The notes under the pieces were generated by a model. It worked only from the letters and a program-made list of their open reading frames with translations, had not been told where the DNA came from and searched no databases. The position numbers were made by a program, and so were the translations under genes. This document shows positions 26,889-39,161 of a stretch of 64,000 nucleotides of DNA, in pieces (position 1 is the first letter of the stretch; each line of letters starts with the position of its first letter). The stretch spans positions 1,271,501 to 1,335,500 of the forward strand of contig NW_026251387.1 of assembly GCF_025118155.1 (NCBI RefSeq), read 5' to 3'. Source of the stretch: Cokeromyces recurvatus (taxonomy: Eukaryota > Mucoromycota > Mucoromycetes > Mucorales > Mucoraceae).

Positions 26889-27027
26889 ACTAAATACTAA
26901 AATGAAGAAAGGAGATAGGGAGATATAAAGAAAAAAAAAAAAAAAAAGGAAAGAGTTATGTACAGGAACAAAAAAAAATAAAATAAAAATAAAAATAATT
27001 TTTCAAGCTTGTGACGTGACTTTTTAT

Positions 27028-28689
27028 TTAGAAGGTCTTTTTATGAATGATATCAGGATCTTCTTGGTATTCTTCAGCAGATACCCACATTTTTTTAAAT
27101 GTACTAAGGGAAGCTAAAATGGAACCGCCAATCCAAGTACTATATTTACGTTCAGGCGGGGCATAGATTTTGATTTTAATATCTTTTAATGCAAGTCTTT
27201 TAATTTCAGATAAAAGACGTTCACCAAAGCCTTTACACAATGTGGAACCTCCAGATAAAACAACATTTGAATAAAGTGATTTCCTTAAATCCATATCAGC
27301 ACGGCTAATACAATCAACAATCACTTGATGAATTCCAGGGTATTCTTCTCCAATTAATTCTGGCTGGAATAAAATTTCTGGTGCACGGAACCTTTCAGGT
27401 CCAAGCTATATATAATAGAAATTACAATAAGGCTTCCACTATTAAGGTGGATAAAAAAAAAAAAAAAAAAAAAAAGAAACAGAAAAATAAAATAAAATAA
27501 AATAGAATAGAATAAAAAACAATGATTACCTTTATAATATTTCCATCAGGTAACATAAAATCGTCTAATTTACCACTTGTTTCCTTTTCTTCTTTGGCTG
27601 GATTTAATGCAATATAGCATGTTTTTCTTTTATAATACGGACGACTTCCTTTTCTGCTGTTGTATGAAAATTATAGCCAGACTTTCTTAACAAAAGTTGT
27701 AAATATTCAGTTACATCTCTTCCTGCAATATCAACTCTACGAATAGCATGAGGGATCGCGAATCCTTCATAAACAGGTACTGCATGTGTAACGCCGTCAC
27801 CCGAATCAAGTACAATACCTGTAGTTCTACCTGACGAATATCTATAATAAAAAGTCATTGATTCAATCAATTTCAACTTTCTCCTCCTCCTTTTCTTTTT
27901 TTTTTTTTTTTGGTCTTACAAACTAAGAACAGCTTGAATCGAAGTAAATAAAGCAGGTACATTAAAAGTTTCAAAAAAGATTTGAGCAGCAGTATCACGA
28001 TTTGTTCGAGGATTTAAAGGCGCTTCAGTTAATAAAACCGGATGCTAATAATGTATCGAAATAAAGCAAATGAATAATAATAATAATAATAATATCGACA
28101 AGATATTTATTTAATTTACCTCTTCAGAAAGAGTTTTTAGTTCATCGGTATAAATATATTGCCAAATACGTTCCATGTCTTCCCAATCAGTGACAATGCC
28201 GTGTTCAATAGGGTATCTAATCTTTAACAAGCCACGCAACTCTTGAGCCTTTCTTCCAATAAAATTATCTCCTTCCACTGCACCTGCCATAATACGAACA
28301 TGCTTAGGTCGACCCACCCTTTATATACATATACATATACGTATGTGTATGTGTTAATATTGATATGACCAAATATGATATATACATACATGGAAGGAAA
28401 AAAACATTTCGGTTGTTCTTCACCTGCAAAACCTGCTTTTATAACACCTGATCCCTATGAAAGAATTGAATGAATGGTAAGATGATGGGGAGAAAAAAAA
28501 ATAGTTGATTTAATCTTTTAATTTTACATTATCAATCACAACAGGTTGATTAGTTAAAACCTAAAATCCAAATAAAAGACAAATGATGAATATCATTTTT
28601 TTCCTTCTTTCTTTAGCCTTTCTCTTTTCTTCTTTTCTCTTTTTTTTTACACAATTAATTTATTTTACATCATCAAATTCGGAATTCAT
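27028..28689 (-). CDS. ARP1: Actin-related protein 1 (centractin), dynactin filament subunit; carries a one-base frameshift
   Basis: Forms the short filament of dynactin, the dynein activator. Exons on the minus strand: 28689-28669, 28560-28528, 28454-28390, 28318-28120, 28044-27920, 27841-27530 and 27405-27028. The protein follows centractin closely: [65 protein letters not shown] and [13 protein letters not shown], ending DIIHKKTF. In exon 6 the frame breaks at 27617-27627. The sequence reads RIIKEK then H-A-I-L-H-stop, while the expected CYIALNP continues one frame over. Exon 6 is 312 nt where flanking phases need 313, so one base is missing beside an A5 run. No intron can repair it. It is either an assembly or sequencing indel, or a real disabling mutation. 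Confidence 0.93.
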
Positions 28690-29505
28690 TTCGAACTTTT
28701 CCCTCGAATTAACCCAGATGTGAATTGAATAAAGACAGAATTGAATAGAAAAAGGAACAGCAATATTTATTAAAAAAAAAAAAGAAAAAATTAACCATTC
28801 ATTAACTGAATTTGAATTTTATTGCCATTCCCCAAATTAATATGCTTTTGTATTGTTTTTGATTTTAGAATGGTAAAAAAAAAAAGATCTTTGTTCTCCT
28901 CACCCTAACTTAAGTTCTGTTAAGGGTGCTATTAAATAACTTAATTAGAATTCTATACCTCATGTTTATGCATGTTTTTCTTTTATTATCAAATATTATA
29001 TATTGTAAACTATGAAGACTGAATACGTTTGGTTTATGTGCATTCTTTTATAAAGCTAATAATCATAAAAATTACATACAACAAATCTTCATTCTGAATG
29101 CTGCACATAAATATGTAATATTAGAAGACATACTCTAAAATTATACGTTTTTCTTTTATTAGTAATATATAATTGAATATATCTTTGAAATAGATCGTAA
29201 GCGTATTTACAGAGGAACACTGGATTATGTAGGGCAAAGGAGTGAAGGGAATCAAATTGCATCTTTGGAAAAAAAAAAAAAAAAAAAAGAGTGCTTCTAT
29301 CTCCTCTTTTCATTTGCTTTTATGGGATCATATTTACTTTCTTTTCTTTTCTTTTCTTTTAAAATATTACAGTCCTTAGATTAAAACTTTTACTTTATAC
29401 TGTAAGTGCAGGAGAAATATATTTATTGAAAAAGAAGAAGAAATCAGGACCTTTACATTCATTCACACACACACAAACAGAGTGAAGAAAATAGACAACT
29501 CTATA
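28690..29505. other. Divergent intergenic region, ARP1 / RING ligase promoters
   Basis: About 0.8 kb between two divergently transcribed genes. It contains an A run at about 29270-29288, a TTTTC repeat at about 29338-29360 and a short CA repeat at 29463-29476. No gene is supportable. Confidence 0.5.
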
Positions 29506-30629
29506 ATGACCTTTAAAGAAAAGACTTTGATTCAATCGTTTTTTAGAATCATATTTATTTTGGTCTTGTTATCATGTTCATTTCAACGAGCTTATTGTAG
29601 TTTATTCTCTAATTCACAAGTCTCTATTACTCAAGGTCATACCAAATATAATAATAATAATAAATCATTAAATATAAAGTTTATTTATACAAAATAGATG
29701 TTGTCTGGATATACTCTAACTCTTCTACACTAGTACACGTTGATAATAGTTTTACTCCTATATTTTATAATAATAATATAAGATCTGCTACTAATTTGAG
29801 TCAACCTATTGAATCTGGGTTAAAAGGTGTTCTTTATATTCAAGATTCAAGCCAGTGTAGTATGGCTAATAATAACATAAACTCATCATCTTCAGACCAA
29901 TTTGTATCTCTACCAACTGGATTGCCCAAGATTGCTCTTATTTATCAACAGGAGATAGAGACAAGTAGCTGTTCGGTCATTGATAATATCCTACAAGCTC
30001 AAAACCAAGGAGCAGTTGGGGTTATTATGTATGGAAATACTATATTAAATCCTTCAAAGGATGAAGAAAAATCAACCATGGTTAGTATACAACAGCAATA
30101 AAAGTATTACCTCCCCCCCAAAAAAAAAGAATGAAGAAAACTGTTATCATATAATATAGTCTCCTTACCTATATACATATATATAAATATATACCCTTAT
30201 ATATAAGGAGATATTAAGTTTAAAGTATATAACTGTGTCAGGAAAAAAAAAGGGAGGAGGATAAGGGATGACAATATTAAGATTATTCCGATTCTAATAC
30301 AAATGTCTTATTAGATCCCTACTGGAACCAATATTGCCATTGCAGTTTACTTTGTTGATATTAAGATAGGTGAAGACTTATTTGACAAGGTCATGTCTTA
30401 TAAAAATTACCCTTCAACTTCATTAGATAGGTCTGTTAGTGTTAAACCTTATATACGTACTGTTTTATTACCTGCAAGCCCTGGTGGTATCAATGCTTGG
30501 GAAGTAACCTTATTAATTGTATCCATATTACTTGTCACAAGCTTCCTTGCTTCAGGTATGTACATTATTGTTCGAGAGAGATTACATCCATGAACGAGTG
30601 TATACAGCATTAGATCATTCTCTCTCTCT

Positions 30630-30669
<40 letters not shown>

Positions 30670-31215
30670 TTAATGTATAATTATATAATATACATATACA
30701 TATTCACAGTTATCATGCACTGGCATATATGGAGAAAGCGTAGAAGGCAAGAGTATTTGATTGAACAGGGCTTAATTCCTATTCCTGTTGAGATGCTGCC
30801 TATGGGGAAACAAATACTGGATAAATCTCAACTTGACAGCTTATTCCCTATTATAGATATAACTTCAGACTACCGATTTTCATCTGAAGATCCACCCGTA
30901 TGTGTCATTTGTCTTGAAAGCATTACAGTAAACTCAAAGATTCGTAAATTACCATGTGAGCATGAGTATCATTGTCATTGTATAGGTTAGTATTCGTAAT
31001 GTGCTCTCTATCTCACACTTGTTTAAACAAGCATTTATATATATCTAATTATAGATCCATGGTTAACAGAAAAATCTTCTGAATGTCCTCTTTGTAAATA
31101 CGATTGTAATCTTATTTCTAAACCTAGTCATAAAGAGAAAATGGATACCAATGTAATACAAAGTAATATTGCTTGGAGAAAACTATTATTTATTTTTTTA
31201 AAAAAAATAATATAA
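29506..31215 (+). CDS. PA-TM-RING type membrane E3 ubiquitin ligase
   Basis: Endomembrane ubiquitin ligase of the Goliath/RNF13/RMR architecture. Five exons: 29506-29635, 29698-30080, 30315-30555, 30710-30985 and 31055-31215, giving 396 aa. A signal peptide ends near residue 31 (LLSCSFQRAYC). The lumenal part carries a protease-associated-like domain: GLKGVLYIQDSSQCS, LPKIALIYQQE, then NQGAVGVIMYGN and PTGTNIAIAVYFV. One transmembrane segment follows (VTLLIVSILLVTSFLASG, about residues 240-258), with a basic cytosolic stop RKRRRQ. The RING-H2 finger is CVIC ... LPCEHEYHCHC ... CPLC with all eight ligands, and the third and fourth exons split it at the Ile-Asp before PWL. The C-terminal tail is short. 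Substrates are unknown. The start is the ATG nearest the signal peptide. Confidence 0.88.
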
Positions 31216-31843
31216 CCATGTATGCTATTGAGTGTACAGTACTCATATTTCTGTCATTCACACATTATTTCTTTTTAATATTATCGACCTTAATTTTCAG
31301 TCTTTTATAGCTTCTTAAAACCGAAAATGTCTTTTCTTTTTCTTTTCTTTTTTTTAAATGCACATAGTAAATTTAGACCTCTATTTTATCATTTTATTTG
31401 CTCAATATATAACTTGAAAGTAATCCTATTTAGCCAATTTACTATTATTACCAATAAGCTCATTCACATATATAACAGTAAGTTATTAAAGAATGGATAG
31501 TAAGTTTACCTTATCATTGTATATATTATGGGGGAGGTTCAGTATTCATTTCCCAAATAATAATATCTATTTGTTGAAAACAGAGTTGGCTTTGAATCCA
31601 GTCAGATAACTTGAATTAAAGGCTTGAAATGGGCTTCTCAAGTAAACTAAAGTCTTAATTCTGTCCTATCTACAAGTAATAATGATAATAGTGGTAATCT
31701 ACACATGTAGCCATTAAAATACAAAAAAGAAAAATTAAGCTAATCTATGGTTTGTAGAATAGGTGATCCATATGCTCAAGGGAGGAGTCTAGAGGGAGGG
31801 AATTCAAAACAACCATTATTATAATTATGGAAAATAGGATAAA

Positions 31844-31885
<42 letters not shown>

Positions 31886-32421
31886 GCAGTGTTCTATATA
31901 CACATATACATGTATATAATCATCTGAAAGTAGACAGCACTATATAAGAATACTCATAGATGAAATAAGCTATGTTTCAAAAAAATATATTTTCAACACA
32001 CTTTTTTTATTTTTATCTTTTCCGAACTAGTAATAGTGATGAAATGTAAACCTTTATCAGTCATATAATAAAAATTAAACGGCTAATATACTTTGTAATA
32101 TAAGCAAGTAGTATTTATAGTGAGTAAATCTAAATAATCTACATAAATATAATAAATAACTGCAAATTACAAATGTCTTGTAAAATGATAATCCTACTGC
32201 TTGAATATAAATTAAATATCTTTGTGGTATTACATAATGAACTTATTTTAATACACAGGTCATCTCTTTCAAAATAGTGAAAGGTATGCAAATATATACA
32301 AAATTTGTTATAATTGGAACTAATACACAATAAACTGAAAAAAAAAAACCAGAAAAAATCGCAAATTCATAGTTTCTTTTTCCTCAAACTTTTTTTTCCC
32401 CCCCTTCTTCCCTTACATAGA
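31216..32421. other. Intergenic with CA microsatellite
   Basis: About 1.2 kb without a gene I can support, between two plus-strand genes. It contains a (CA)n tract at about 31849-31884 directly after GCGCG, TA-rich stretches near 31905-31925, and a pyrimidine-rich leader (32370-32415) just before the FAM72 start. Confidence 0.5.
31849..31884. repeat. (CA)n microsatellite
   Basis: About 18 uninterrupted CA units preceded by GCGCG, in the intergenic region upstream of the FAM72 orthologue. Confidence 0.9.
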
Positions 32422-33225
32422 ATGGATCCGCCAAACGTTCGACTCCCAAGAGCTAGATTTATTCGAACAACAGGAATATCTTCTATTAGTGAAAATATCA
32501 GTAATAGTATAAGATCATCATCTATTACAAACGATACTAATACTCAATGGCGACTGAGAAGACAAGAGATACAATTTCCTTCTGAAGACTTTCATGCGCC
32601 TCAACAATGGATTCGACCTTCTCAAATGATAGGTAATCCTTCTAGTCAAATTCCTTCTATTAGACATATCTATAAATTGTTATGTCAACATTGTAAATCG
32701 CTTGTTTGTGTTCGAGGAATGAAAGCTATCCTTTTAGCTAATAATAGAATTGATTTATACAGTACAGATGTGCCCTCTTCTAGGTATTAACGTAAAAATA
32801 AAATAAACTAAAAAAAAAAAAGAGGGAGAGAGAGAGAGAGGCTGAATTTATTTGTATCTTTGTATATAGTATTTGTGTTTTATATAGACATTATTTAAAG
32901 GATACCTGCCAATGTAGGATTCAAGATACAGCTTGTCTTGAATGGTAATCGTATTGACTTTTAAATTATTAAGTATGATGTATTAAACTGTAGATAAACT
33001 GACAGTGGTAATATTCTTGGATATCATATTATATCACCATGTCTATCATGTTTAAATGCAAGTCATAATGGTCATTTATGGATGTTTCGTTCAGAGGAAT
33101 GCGATACGATAGAAAGATATGATATTAATCAAAAATTAATGTATTGGCCAAATGCTCCAAAGATAGAAATAGACCTTGAATTAAAAACAGAAAGCTACAT
33201 TTCACATCATCTTCTTTATAGATAG
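32422..33225 (+). CDS. FAM72: FAM72 family protein
   Basis: Three exons, 32422-32783, 32888-32944 and 33006-33225, give 212 aa; the cysteine pairs span two phase-2 introns. After a ~80-residue N-terminal extension rich in Ser/Arg, the conserved core appears: LCQHCKSLVCVRGMKAILLA, IDLYSTDVPS, CQCRIQDTACLEC, GNILGYHIISPCLSC and NGHLWMF. These match vertebrate FAM72 segment by segment, including paired CxxC/CxC motifs likely to bind zinc. In animals the protein is small and cell-cycle-linked, and has been reported to bind the uracil glycosylase UNG2. Whether that holds in fungi is unknown. The extension before the core is not in the animal proteins. The stop is 77 bases from the convergent ZNG1 stop. 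Confidence 0.88.
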
Positions 33226-33301
33226 TTACATGTCATTATGATCAAGCAAGCAAGCAAGCAAGAATAGTGGTGCTATTATTTATTTTATTATTAAAATTCT
33301 A

Positions 33302-34910
33302 TTAAATAATTCTATGTTTAACTCTTAATAAATTTGTAAACGATTTAGATATCTTTTCTTTATCTAAATTTTTTCCAATCAAAACAATCTTGCTAGAGGT
33401 ATCATCTTCATTAATATCATCGCCTGTAAATCCTTCTTGGATATCATATAAATCTTGTACACCTTGAACTACCATTCTTTTCTTCTGTTTACCACTTTCT
33501 TCCATCTTATTTTTAGGAGGATATAAAATGCCCTTAAGTCTGAGAACGATCACTGGCTCTTCATTGTTGCTTGTACCCAATATTCTCTTTTCCCATAATA
33601 ACTCTTGTATCCAGTTTTCAAATTCCTCACTACTTTCGAGTTGTTCGTCAAATTGAATACATACAGTTTGAACATCCTATAACAAAAAAAAAAGTAAATT
33701 ATACGGTTTTAATAAAAAAAGGCTATTTACATGGCCAATCTGGTGGGCATGACTGCTTCCATGTTCTTCAATTTTTTCTGTTTGTTTCAATAAAGCATCA
33801 GCATTATTAACATCATATGCATTGATATTTAATACATAATCTAATGGAATTCTAATATTTGATATATAAGTGGAAAAACTATTAAATTTTAATATAATAT
33901 CATGTACCTTGATCTTTCAGTAACTAGCATATCAGCTACAGAATTAATAGAAGATAAATCTTGTTCAAGTTGATTTATTTCTTCTTCTGTTAACAAGTCC
34001 TTTTTATTAATAACAATACGATCTGCAATTGCAATTTGCCTGTAATAAAATAAATAACTATTTTGAATCCTTTAATACAAACTATATATTAACTTACTTG
34101 AGTGCTTCATTAATCATGACATCTTTCTTTTTCTCGGTCATATATTCCCTAATATGCTTAGCATCGACTAATGTTACAATACCGTCCAAGTAAATTTCAC
34201 TGCCTAATCCTTCATCCAACCAAAACATAGAAGCAATAGGTCCTGGATCAGCTAATCCACTTGTTTCTAGCAAAATATAATCGAATTTTCCTTTCTTTTC
34301 CATAAGATTCTCAATGGCCTTTACTCCAACATCTCTAAAAGAGAATGAATTGTTATACAAATATGTATATACACTCATATCGAAATAAATAATTACTTTG
34401 TAGAACAACACAAGCAACCATTTCGAAGCTCTAACCATTCTTCATAAAGGGTTCCATCCTGATTAACAGACAAGCTTTTCTCGATATCACTGCCTAAAAA
34501 AAAAAAAAAGAATGAAAATATAAAAGAGGAATTAAATATATATACATTTTTATACATATATTTTGTTCTTACTTTCTCCAAACTCATTTAGAATAACAGC
34601 AATTTTTTTGTCATGTTTTTCTGTTAAAATATAATTCAACAGTGTTGTCTTTCCACTACCCAAAAAGCCTAGAGAGATGGAATTAATAATGAACGAAAAT
34701 GAATCGTGTGTGGCATAATCAAACCTGTGACAATGGTAACTGGAATCTTTTTATGCTCTCCTTCTTTTTCTTCAATGGGAGTTGTTACTTCACTACATTA
34801 ACATTTAATACTTTAGTTTATTGTATTCTCCTTATTATTATCCCAATTATTCTTTACGTTGAATTAGTTACTGGGATAAGCTCAGGAATGTCTTCAAATT
34901 CAGTTGACAT
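33302..34910 (-). CDS. ZNG1: Zinc-regulated GTPase metalloprotein activator (COG0523/CobW family)
   Basis: GTPase that delivers zinc to client enzymes such as methionine aminopeptidase 1. Eight exons on the minus strand: 34910-34858, 34792-34725, 34668-34573, 34493-34397, 34334-34098, 34039-33908, 33851-33731 and 33676-33302, giving 392 aa in good phase. The P-loop GFLGSGKTT is at about residue 41. The metal-binding CxCC motif appears as RNGCLCC. Walker B is [13 protein letters not shown], and the NKxD guanine motif is INKKDL. A His cluster [13 protein letters not shown] follows the G domain, and the C-terminal CobW_C domain contains RLKGILYPP and [10 protein letters not shown]. The N-terminal sequence is EDIPELIP where animal ZNG1 has a Cys before PELVP (see findings). 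Confidence 0.94.
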
Positions 34911-35556
34911 CATATATTAAATGAGAATAAAGAAAAAATGTGTAAAAGAAAGAGAGAAAACTTATTATTTTTTTTTGTTTTTGTCTGTACAACACTGAGT
35001 CTTAATATTTGATATGTTTTTTTTTCTAACGATTTTTAAGGTAAAATATCTCAAAGTATTATTCGTATATACATCAATAGGATGCAATTTAGTTACGACA
35101 TGTTCAAGAAGAGTCTCTTTAATAATCTGTCTTCCTTTTTTTTTCCTTTTCTTTTTATTTATCTCCCTTCAATTTGCAATGATGATAGCTATTAAATTAC
35201 AAGTAGAAATGTAGTGTTGAAAAAAAGTTATTATAGGGAAATAAAGAGATACACACAATATGAGAGTCATTCATAGATAATAGAGAGACAGACTAACTAC
35301 TACAAAGATACGATCTCAATATATAATAATTCCTTATTACCACTTTAGCTTTCTTTTTTTTTTCTTTCTTTCTTTAACGTAAACATCCCAAGATTTTAAT
35401 AAAGTTGCTTTCATATCTTTAACAGATCTTGGGATTGGTAACAGACTACTAATAGAAAGAAAAAAGTATTACGCAGAAATGTAAAAGAAAAAGATATGCG
35501 TATTAATATGAATATATACATAAAATGTATTGTTTTTATTATTATTATTAACATTA
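34911..35556. other. Intergenic between ZNG1 and RPT3
   Basis: About 0.65 kb holding the ZNG1 promoter and the RPT3 3' region. It is pyrimidine-rich at 35130-35170 and 35345-35380. I see no further gene. Confidence 0.5.
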
Positions 35557-36979
35557 TTATTTATAGAATTCAAAGTTGGAGTCTTCCTTTTTAACATTAG
35601 CCTTATAGCCCTTCTCCAAATCCTTACTTAGAATAACATAACGGTTCTTTCTAACTGCATGCATACCAGCTTCCTGACAAATTGCTGCAATTTCTGCACC
35701 AGATAATTTATCAGGTCGTGAAACAACTAATTTTTAACAAAATTTCAAGTTAACGTTTACTTTCTCTCTCTCTCAGAAAAAAAAAATGTAAAGTTTAATA
35801 CTTACATTCTTCTAAATCAACTTCTTCAGATAAATTCATCTTTGATGTGATAGTTTGGAAAATAAGACGTTTCTGACGACGATCAGGTGTAGGGAATTCA
35901 ATCTTTCTATCAAGACGACCAGGACGTAACAAAGCTGGATCTAGAGTATCTGCACGATTCGTAGCCATGATGACCTTTACATTTGACGTTTGATCAAAAC
36001 CATCCATTTGATTAAGTAATTCAAGTAAAATACGTTGCACTTCTCTATCAGCACCAGTCTGTGCATCAAAACGTTTAGTAGCAATAGCATCAATTTCATC
36101 AATAAAGACAATAGAAGGTGAATTTTCACGAGCCAATCTAAACACATCACGAACCATACGAGGACCTTCACCAAGGTATTTTTGAACAAATTCAGAACCA
36201 ACTACACGAATAAAACTGGCGGTTGTATGATGTGCAACAGCCTTGACGAGCATTGTCTTTCCTGTACCTGGAGGTCCATATAAAAGTACACCACGAGGAG
36301 GATCGATACCGATTTGACGATAGAGGTCAAAGTGTGTTAAAGGTAATTCAACTGCTTCACGAATTTCTTGTTTTTGGATATCTAAACCACCAACATCCGA
36401 ATATGAAACTTCAGGTTTTTCATCAGCTCCTAAAAGTGCAATACTACTATCAGCTTCTGGTGGCAAAACATCAACAAGAGCATTTGAATGACGATGTAAG
36501 GCAACAGTAGAATTTGGCTTCAACAACTCTCGATCAATAGTGCTGAGAATACGTACAACGTAGTTGGAACCAGTTGTAGAGCCCACAATACCAGTATGTT
36601 GATCAATGATTTCGAGAAACTGACCAAGCACAAGAGGGACTGATTTAATTCGCTTTACTTCTTCCTGTGCTCTCACTAATTCTCTCTTTAAATTCTTTTG
36701 TTCATCCTTAATATATTCCTCTTGAAGTTCAATGAATTCTAAATCTCTTTGAAGTTTTTTTAATTTAACATATAAATCTTTTTCCGATAATTCTTCTAAT
36801 TGAGTGATTTTAGGAAGAAGATTATTTGATTCTTTTGTTTGATGCTAAAAAAAAAAAGAAAAAGAAAAAGAAACAAAAAGCATAGTGAGTTCATCTTGCA
36901 ATGCCACTTGTTGCCGTTGATATATAATATGTGTATATGTTTTTACCTCAGATTTAATATGAATGCCAATTTCCTCCAT
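35557..36979 (-). CDS. RPT3: 26S proteasome regulatory ATPase subunit RPT3 (PSMC4)
   Basis: AAA+ ATPase of the 19S base that unfolds ubiquitinated substrates. Three exons on the minus strand, 36979-36947, 36844-35806 and 35726-35557, give 413 aa. An N-terminal coiled coil ([20 protein letters not shown]) is followed by the OB domain ([20 protein letters not shown]) and the AAA domain: Walker A GPPGTGKT, the pore loop with FVQKYLGEG, Walker [11 protein letters not shown], and arginine-finger region [10 protein letters not shown]. It ends EFYK, as RPT3 does in other eukaryotes. Divergent from ERV41, whose start is 370 bases away. Confidence 0.97.
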
Positions 36980-37348
36980 GTTTGGTTTAATGAATTTTTT
37001 CTTTTATAAAAATAAATGTCCAAAATAGATATAAATATGTGTATGTATATTAATATGTGTATATATATATAAAAAAAAAAGTAGAATTAAAATAAAATGT
37101 GGCTATAGTTGTCTTATTTGTGAAAGCAACGCGTAATAATATCTATTTCGAAAAAATGCGAGAAACCTATGTTAACGTCATCTATTAACGAGTCACATTA
37201 AATTCCCGTTGATTTCCCTTTTATTTTATTTTATTTTATTTTTGAGAATTCTGCAGGCAATGAAAAGGAACAGACTTTTTGTGGCATTCTTTATTTTATT
37301 TTATTTTAAAGCTTTAAAAATAATAATTTTATTCATATAAAAACAAAA
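36980..37348. promoter_or_regulatory. Shared divergent promoter region of RPT3 and ERV41
   Basis: 369 bases separate the two start codons, so both promoters must lie here. It contains a TATTTTATTTT repeat at about 37216-37242 and a second copy at about 37290-37306. I could not identify a specific factor site. No gene is seen. Confidence 0.5.
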
Positions 37349-38390
37349 ATGGTATTTCGGAAATTTGCTGAAAAAGCAGCAACTATTGACGCATTTCCTA
37401 AAGTTGAGGATGATAATCAACAACGTAGCGAGAAAGGTGGGCTTCTAACTCTGTTAGTTGCTTTATGTTTATTTTTGTTAACCATGAGCGAGTATTCTGA
37501 GTGAGTAAATGATATAAATGCAATACTATCTGTTTGAAATATTCATACTTTCAGCTAATTTTACAATAAAATAACAAATAGTTATCGTAAAATTCATACC
37601 AATTATAAATTCTTGGTTGATTCAACTATTGATACAAAGATGCAAATTAATATCGATGTAACAGTTGCAATGCCTTGTCCATGTAAACTTTCTTTTGTTA
37701 TTATCATGTGAAGACCCATTCTAAATAGTTAAATATACATACATACATATATATATATAGCTTTAATGGTTCACGTTATAGACGCTACAGGTCAGCGTAT
37801 AAAATTAACAGATGACCTTCGACTTATTCCAGTATAGTATATAGATTAGTTTTAAAAGAAAGCAAAACAATTACCATGTTAAAAATAATGTAATCTTCTT
37901 ATAGGCTGAATTTTCTGCTCGTACAGCTACAAAATATAGGTACAGTATGAAAACACTTTTAAAAGAAAATAGAAAACAATAATTCTTTTTTTTTTTTTTT
38001 TTTTTTGATAAAACAAGAATAGACAAGTAGAGGATCCAAAATATATTCATGAAATTATTAAGGCTGCTAGTGGAAAACAATACAATCATGAAATTGCTAG
38101 TATGTACATAATCTATTATTTCTTCTATCAACCACGCCTAATTTTAATTTAGATGATATGGGAGCATGTAGAATATACGGTTCACTTAATGTAAATAAGG
38201 TTGCTTCTAATCTCCATATTACTTCAGATGGTCATGGCTATGGTAAAAAAAAAAAGTACATGTAAATGTTACAAAATACATTAACATTCTGTTAAAAACA
38301 AAAATTAGCCAGTTTTACTCATACAAGCCATAATTGTAAGTGCTAAATAATACGTTATTATTATTATTACTTATATATTTATGTACTGTT

Positions 38391-38423
<33 letters not shown>

Positions 38424-38948
38424 AGTGCTTAACTTTACACATCGTATTGATGAATTCTCGTTTGGACAGCTTTATCCTAATTTAGTTAATCCTTTAGATG
38501 ACAGTATTGAAATCTCTGAGACACGTATGTCAAACAAGAAAGATGTACTCAACCCAAATTATTTGACTAACTGATACAAACAATGTATTATGTAGCCTTT
38601 GAGATGTTTCAATATTCAATTTCAGTTGTTCCTACAACCTATATTGATCATAAAAACAACATTTTACTTACTAATCAATATGCAGTATTAGATTTTCATA
38701 AACAATTCCAAGATGGTCGAGCTGTTCCTGGGATATTTTTTAAATATGATATTGAGCCTATTTCTGTTCAAATTAGCGAATCTCGTCAACAGTCATTCTT
38801 ACATTTTATGGTTAGATTATGTGGTATTATTGGTGGCTCTGCCATTACAGTTGGAGCGATCTATAGATTAGTCAACTTTATTATAACAGGTGGAAAAGAA
38901 GACTCCAAACTCTATACTTCTACACAGAATTTCATGAGAAAAGTTTAA
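37349..38948 (+). CDS. ERV41: ER-Golgi vesicle protein Erv41 (ERGIC2 family)
   Basis: Cargo receptor subunit cycling between ER and Golgi with Erv46, retrieving ER proteins. Nine small exons: 37349-37500, 37582-37682, 37761-37831, 37905-37939, 38023-38099, 38153-38242, 38309-38335, 38426-38524 and 38596-38948, giving 334 aa. The N-terminus AATIDAFPKV and first transmembrane segment (LLTLLVALCLFLLT, about 32-48) match the ERGIC N-terminal domain. The lumenal domain has INIDVTVAMPC, CRIYGSLNVNKV, NFTHRIDEFSFG and NPLDD. A second transmembrane segment occurs near the end (LCGIIGGSAITVGAIY). Only 27 bases make up exon 7, and exon 8's acceptor follows a run of about 28 A. Confidence 0.93.
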
Positions 38949-39161
38949 ATAAATCATCTCATTTACTATACAGTTTATAACCAATTCATTGATATTCTAA
39001 CTTATTAAACTTTCAATCTGACCATTCATTCTTGTTTGCACTATAAATGACTAAAGGAATTTGTCATCTATTGATGCTAGATATCAAAATTTTTGATTTG
39101 TATTACGTTTGACAAAATGTAAAGTTCTATTTATTGACTTTTGTAATTAATAGCTTAAAAG

